DNA of 64,000 nt. Source: Halorubellus litoreus. GTDB lineage: Archaea > Halobacteriota > Halobacteria > Halobacteriales > Natrialbaceae. The position numbers and the translations under genes were made by a program. Shown here piece by piece: positions 61,339-64,000 of the stretch (position 1 is the stretch's first letter; each line of letters starts with the position of its first letter). A model generated the notes under the pieces. The model had not been told where the DNA came from. It did not search any database and was given only the letters and a program-made list of their open reading frames with translations. The stretch is taken from the NCBI RefSeq assembly GCF_037081675.1, contig NZ_JAZAQL010000003.1:124001-188000 (forward strand), read 5' to 3'.

Positions 61339-62152
61339 ACAACAGCCCCAGGAACGGCTGCTCGACGGCCCGAACATGGAGAAGGAGGACGTCGTCCTCG
61401 AGGTCGACACCCTCCGGAAGACGTTCGGTGGCCTCGTCGCGACCGACAACGCCTCGTTCCAGGTGGAGCGCGGCACCATCACGGGCCTCATCGGCCCGAA
61501 CGGCGCCGGGAAGTCCACGCTGTTCAACCTCATCACGGGGTTCTACGAGCAGGACTCCGGCGCGGTCCGGGTGAACGGCGCGGACGTCACGAACGCGGAA
61601 CCGCACGAGGTCGCCGAACACGGCCTCATCCGGACGTTCCAGACGCCCCGGAAGCTCGAAGGGATGACGGTCCGCGAGGCGATGCTCGTCGGCCCGCAAG
61701 CGCAGGACGGCGAGTCGTTCATCTCGCTGTTCACGAACCCCGGGAAGGTCCACGACCAGGAGAAGCAGAACCTCGAGGACGCCCAGCGCATCCTCGAAGA
61801 GTTCGAGATCGGGCACCTGGCGACGCAGGCCGCGACCGACCTCTCCGGCGGGCAGATGAAGCTCGTCGAGCTCGCTCGCGCGATGCTCGCCGAACCCGAA
61901 GTGCTCCTGCTCGACGAACCCGTCGCCGGCGTCAACCCGACGCTCGCGAACAAGCTCCGCGACCAGATCGCGCGCCTGAACGAAGAGGGCGTGACGTTCT
62001 GTATCATCGAACACGACATGGACTTCATCATGAACCTCGCAGACCCCATCATCGTCCTCGACCAGGGGAGCGTCCTCGTCGAAGGGACGCCGGACGCAGT
62101 GAGGAACGACGACCGCGTCATCGACGCGTACCTCGGAGGACCGGGCGAATGA
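61331..62152 (+). CDS. livG: Branched-chain amino acid-type ABC ATPase LivG
   Basis: 273 residues from the ATG at 61331, inside the last codons of livM. Walker A GPNGAGKST, LivG-specific LIRTFQTPRKLEGMTVREAML, signature LSGGQMKLVELARAM, Walker B VLLLDEPVAGVNP and IIEHDMDFIM. One of the two ATPases of the importer. Confidence 0.94.
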   Translation: MSEQQPQERLLDGPNMEKEDVVLEVDTLRKTFGGLVATDNASFQVERGTITGLIGPNGAGKSTLFNLITGFYEQDSGAVRVNGADVTNAEPHEVAEHGLIRTFQTPRKLEGMTVREAMLVGPQAQDGESFISLFTNPGKVHDQEKQNLEDAQRILEEFEIGHLATQAATDLSGGQMKLVELARAMLAEPEVLLLDEPVAGVNPTLANKLRDQIARLNEEGVTFCIIEHDMDFIMNLADPIIVLDQGSVLVEGTPDAVRNDDRVIDAYLGGPGE

Positions 62153-62192
62153 CCGGGCTCACGCACCCAGCCGGGACGGGAGGTGCGTCCGC

Positions 62193-62939
62193 ATGAGCGC
62201 AAGCACTGGCGTCATCGAACGCGACGCGGACGAGGACGTCGTCCTCTCCGTCGAGAACGTCGACTCCGGGTACGGCGACGTCCAGGTCCTCGACGACCTG
62301 TCGATGACGCTCGCCGAGGACGAGATCGCGTGCCTCGTCGGCCCGAACGGCGCGGGGAAGTCCACGGTCCTGAAGACCGTCTTCGGGATGCTGACGCCGT
62401 GGGAAGGCCACGTGAAGTACCACGGTGACGACATCGGCGGGATGGCGCCCGAGGACATCGTCCGCACCGGCATCGGGTACGTTCCCCAGACGGAGAACGT
62501 GTTCGGGAACCTCACCATCGAGGAGAACCTCCGCATGGGCGGGGTCGCGCGCAGCGACGACCTCGACCCGATCATCGACCAGCTCTACGACCGCTTCCCG
62601 CTGCTCACCGAGAAGCAGTCCGCGAAGGCGCGGACGCTCTCGGGCGGTCAGCGGCAGGTGCTCGCGTTCGCGCGAGCGCTCGTGATGGAGCCGGACGTCC
62701 TCCTCATCGACGAACCCTCGGCGGGCCTGGCACCGAACACCGCGGACGAGGTGTTCGCGGACGTGCAGGCGGTGAACGAACTCGGCACCGCCATCCTGAT
62801 GGTCGAACAGAACGCCCGGAAGGGCCTCGCCATCAGCGACAAGGGCTTCGTGCTCGACCAGGGGACGGTCGCGTACGCCGACGACGCCGACGGCCTGCTC
62901 GACAACCCCGAGGTGTCGCGGCTCTACCTCGGCGGCTGA
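62193..62939 (+). CDS. livF: Branched-chain amino acid-type ABC ATPase LivF
   Basis: 248 residues from the ATG at 62193. Walker A GPNGAGKST, YVPQTENVFGNLTIEENLRMG (typical of LivF), signature LSGGQRQVLAFARAL, Walker B VLLIDEPSAGLAP and MVEQNARKGL. Last gene of the operon, 40 bases after livG. Confidence 0.94.
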   Translation: MSASTGVIERDADEDVVLSVENVDSGYGDVQVLDDLSMTLAEDEIACLVGPNGAGKSTVLKTVFGMLTPWEGHVKYHGDDIGGMAPEDIVRTGIGYVPQTENVFGNLTIEENLRMGGVARSDDLDPIIDQLYDRFPLLTEKQSAKARTLSGGQRQVLAFARALVMEPDVLLIDEPSAGLAPNTADEVFADVQAVNELGTAILMVEQNARKGLAISDKGFVLDQGTVAYADDADGLLDNPEVSRLYLGG

Positions 62940-63082
62940 GTCCACCCCAACCACGCCGCGTTCGGCTTCTTTGCCGTCGTCGAAATCCGCCGCTGAGAGT
63001 CATCTCGACGACGATACTGCAGACGAAGAGCGAGTCGGTCGTGCATCCGAGTTTCGCCCGGAACACGACCGATGGCCACCGG

Positions 63083-63361
63083 TCACTCGCGGACGTCGAG
63101 TGCCCCCTCCTCGGCGGAAGCGGCCGCTCGCCACCAGACGAGTTCGAGCTCGATGCTCTGTTTGGCTTCCGTGTCTCCCTGCGACCAGTCCGATTCTCCT
63201 TCGAGCTTGAACGTGACGGGGTCCGTCGGCCGAAACTGCACCGTCGTTCCGCCGAGGTCGAGCGTCACGCCGCCGTCACCGTCGAGTTGCTCGGCCAGGT
63301 CTCGGAGGGACGACGCGACCTCCGCACGCGTCTTCTGTTCTTCCGTTTCGAGTTCTCCCAT
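63083..63361 (-). CDS. amphi-Trp domain protein
   Basis: 92 residues. The pattern RAEVASSLRDLAEQLDGDGGVTLDLGGTTVQFRPTDPVTFKLEGESD followed by ELELVWW matches the amphi-Trp domain, a small haloarchaeal and bacterial family with an amphipathic C-terminal strand carrying paired tryptophans. Function unknown. A GATACCCCTCATCAG stretch precedes the start. Confidence 0.85.
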   Translation of the reverse strand: MGELETEEQKTRAEVASSLRDLAEQLDGDGGVTLDLGGTTVQFRPTDPVTFKLEGESDWSQGDTEAKQSIELELVWWRAAASAEEGALDVRE

Positions 63362-63569
63362 ACCTGATGAGGGGTATCAGTGGTCGAAAGCGACGGGCAT
63401 GATTCTCACTGGCGGGGAGTCTCTAACTGGATACCGACAGGACAGGTGGTGGTGCGTGTTCGGCCGGTGGTCCGGGGACGGAAGCCGCGGACCCTCGTCG
63501 TCCTCGTTCGCGGCGTCTGCGGGTTCGGCAGCGCTCTCGGCGAACGTCGACGCACCGGTCGGCGACGAT

Positions 63570-64000
63570 TCAGGCGTCGGGCGTCTCGAACCGTTCGAGC
63601 GTCAGGTTCGACGTGTCGAGGTCGTAGTAGCTCCGCCAGGCGGCGTCGAGGCCGACGACGCGCGTGTCACCGTACGTCATCTCGAGGTGCTCGTGGTGGT
63701 GCCCGACGAGACAGAGGTCGGGGTCGAGCGCGTCCAGGATGTCGTCGACCTGGTCGCAGCCGGGGTCGTAGTGCTCGTACTGGAGGAGGCCGTTCGGCGC
63801 CTCGTGCGAGAGGAGGACGTCGACGTCCTCGAGGCGTTTCGCCGCGTCGACGTCGTCGCGGACGAAATGTCGGCGGCGGTCGCCGTGCAGGTTCGCTCGC
63901 GACTTGTGGTACTGCGTCGGCGCGAAGTTCCCGGAGAGCCCCGCGAACCGGACGCCCTCGAGGTCGACGGTCGTGCTGGCGAGGAGGTTCGCGTTCTCCG
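63570..64000 (-). CDS. Metallophosphoesterase, N-terminus cut by window edge
   Basis: The C-terminal 142 residues are visible. They contain GLSGNFAP, VLLSHEAPNGLLQ and the metal-binding VGHHHEHLE, then VVGLDAAWRSYYDLD and the stop at 63570. The SHEAP and GHHH motifs are motifs IV and V of calcineurin-like phosphoesterases. The D-x-H and GD motifs would be in the missing part. Substrate unknown. Confidence 0.82.
   Translation of the reverse strand, partial: ENANLLASTTVDLEGVRFAGLSGNFAPTQYHKSRANLHGDRRRHFVRDDVDAAKRLEDVDVLLSHEAPNGLLQYEHYDPGCDQVDDILDALDPDLCLVGHHHEHLEMTYGDTRVVGLDAAWRSYYDLDTSNLTLERFETPDA

Noticed and set aside
1..64000. tRNA or rRNA genes
   Set aside because: Reading for T-arm-like and D-arm-like sequences gave no cloverleaf that could be supported; a covariance-model search would settle it.

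Overview
The window is high-GC DNA from a haloarchaeon (class Halobacteria; I cannot fix the genus). Evidence: strongly acidic predicted proteins, Tat-type lipoprotein signals (RR followed by an AGC/TGC lipobox), an S-layer glycoprotein, geranylgeranylglyceryl phosphate synthase for archaeal ether lipids, an Orc1/Cdc6-like AAA+ protein, HalOD1-domain proteins, and many leaderless starts with a TATA-like box about 25-30 bases upstream.

Layout. 1-4283: acetyl-CoA synthetase (cut by the window edge), a gamma-carbonic-anhydrase-like protein and a thiolase/DUF35 pair, followed by about 1.2 kb with no recognisable gene. 5534-8844: a methyltransferase and two surface lipoproteins. 8933-16567: an inactivated-looking family B DNA polymerase operon, a sensor kinase, a nucleotidyltransferase pair and a degenerate RecA-like protein. 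16648-26024: second sensor kinase, lipoprotein, small wHTH/membrane pair, thiC, squalene/phytoene synthase, S9 peptidase. 26262-36835: HAD phosphatase, Orc1/Cdc6-like protein, S-layer glycoprotein, surface protein, wHTH/zinc-ribbon regulator, DUF5694 protein, PQQ-propeller lipoprotein, GGGP synthase. 36952-42992: second S9 peptidase, ABC-2 exporter, XacA-like sugar dehydrogenase. 43011-46020: thiamine salvage operon (two TenA proteins and a sodium symporter). 46202-50488: GNAT, DMT transporter, HTH-10 regulator, HalOD1 protein, GIY-YIG protein and two small divergent genes. 50827-55840: iron/siderophore ABC operon with three DtxR/Idr-like boxes upstream. 56269-62939: HalOD1 protein, proline dehydrogenase and a complete five-gene branched-chain amino-acid-type ABC operon. 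63083-end: amphi-Trp protein and a metallophosphoesterase cut by the edge.

The most interesting signal is regulatory. The operon for the inactivated polymerase (start 11972 or 11826) and the RecA-like gene (start 15951) lie 4 kb apart on the same strand. They share a nearly identical promoter cassette: a doubled TTTCCGGAA palindrome exactly 44 bases upstream of each ATG, and a third copy 73-74 bases further out. The two start contexts also resemble each other. This looks like a small coordinated regulon that couples a catalytically altered polymerase to a RecA-like partner, reminiscent in design of the bacterial ImuA/ImuB mutasome. Other shared elements are a 12-bp palindrome CGACCATGGTCG before three transcription units, a thiamine-type box shared by thiC and the tenA operon, and an inverted duplicated promoter at 50192-50320.
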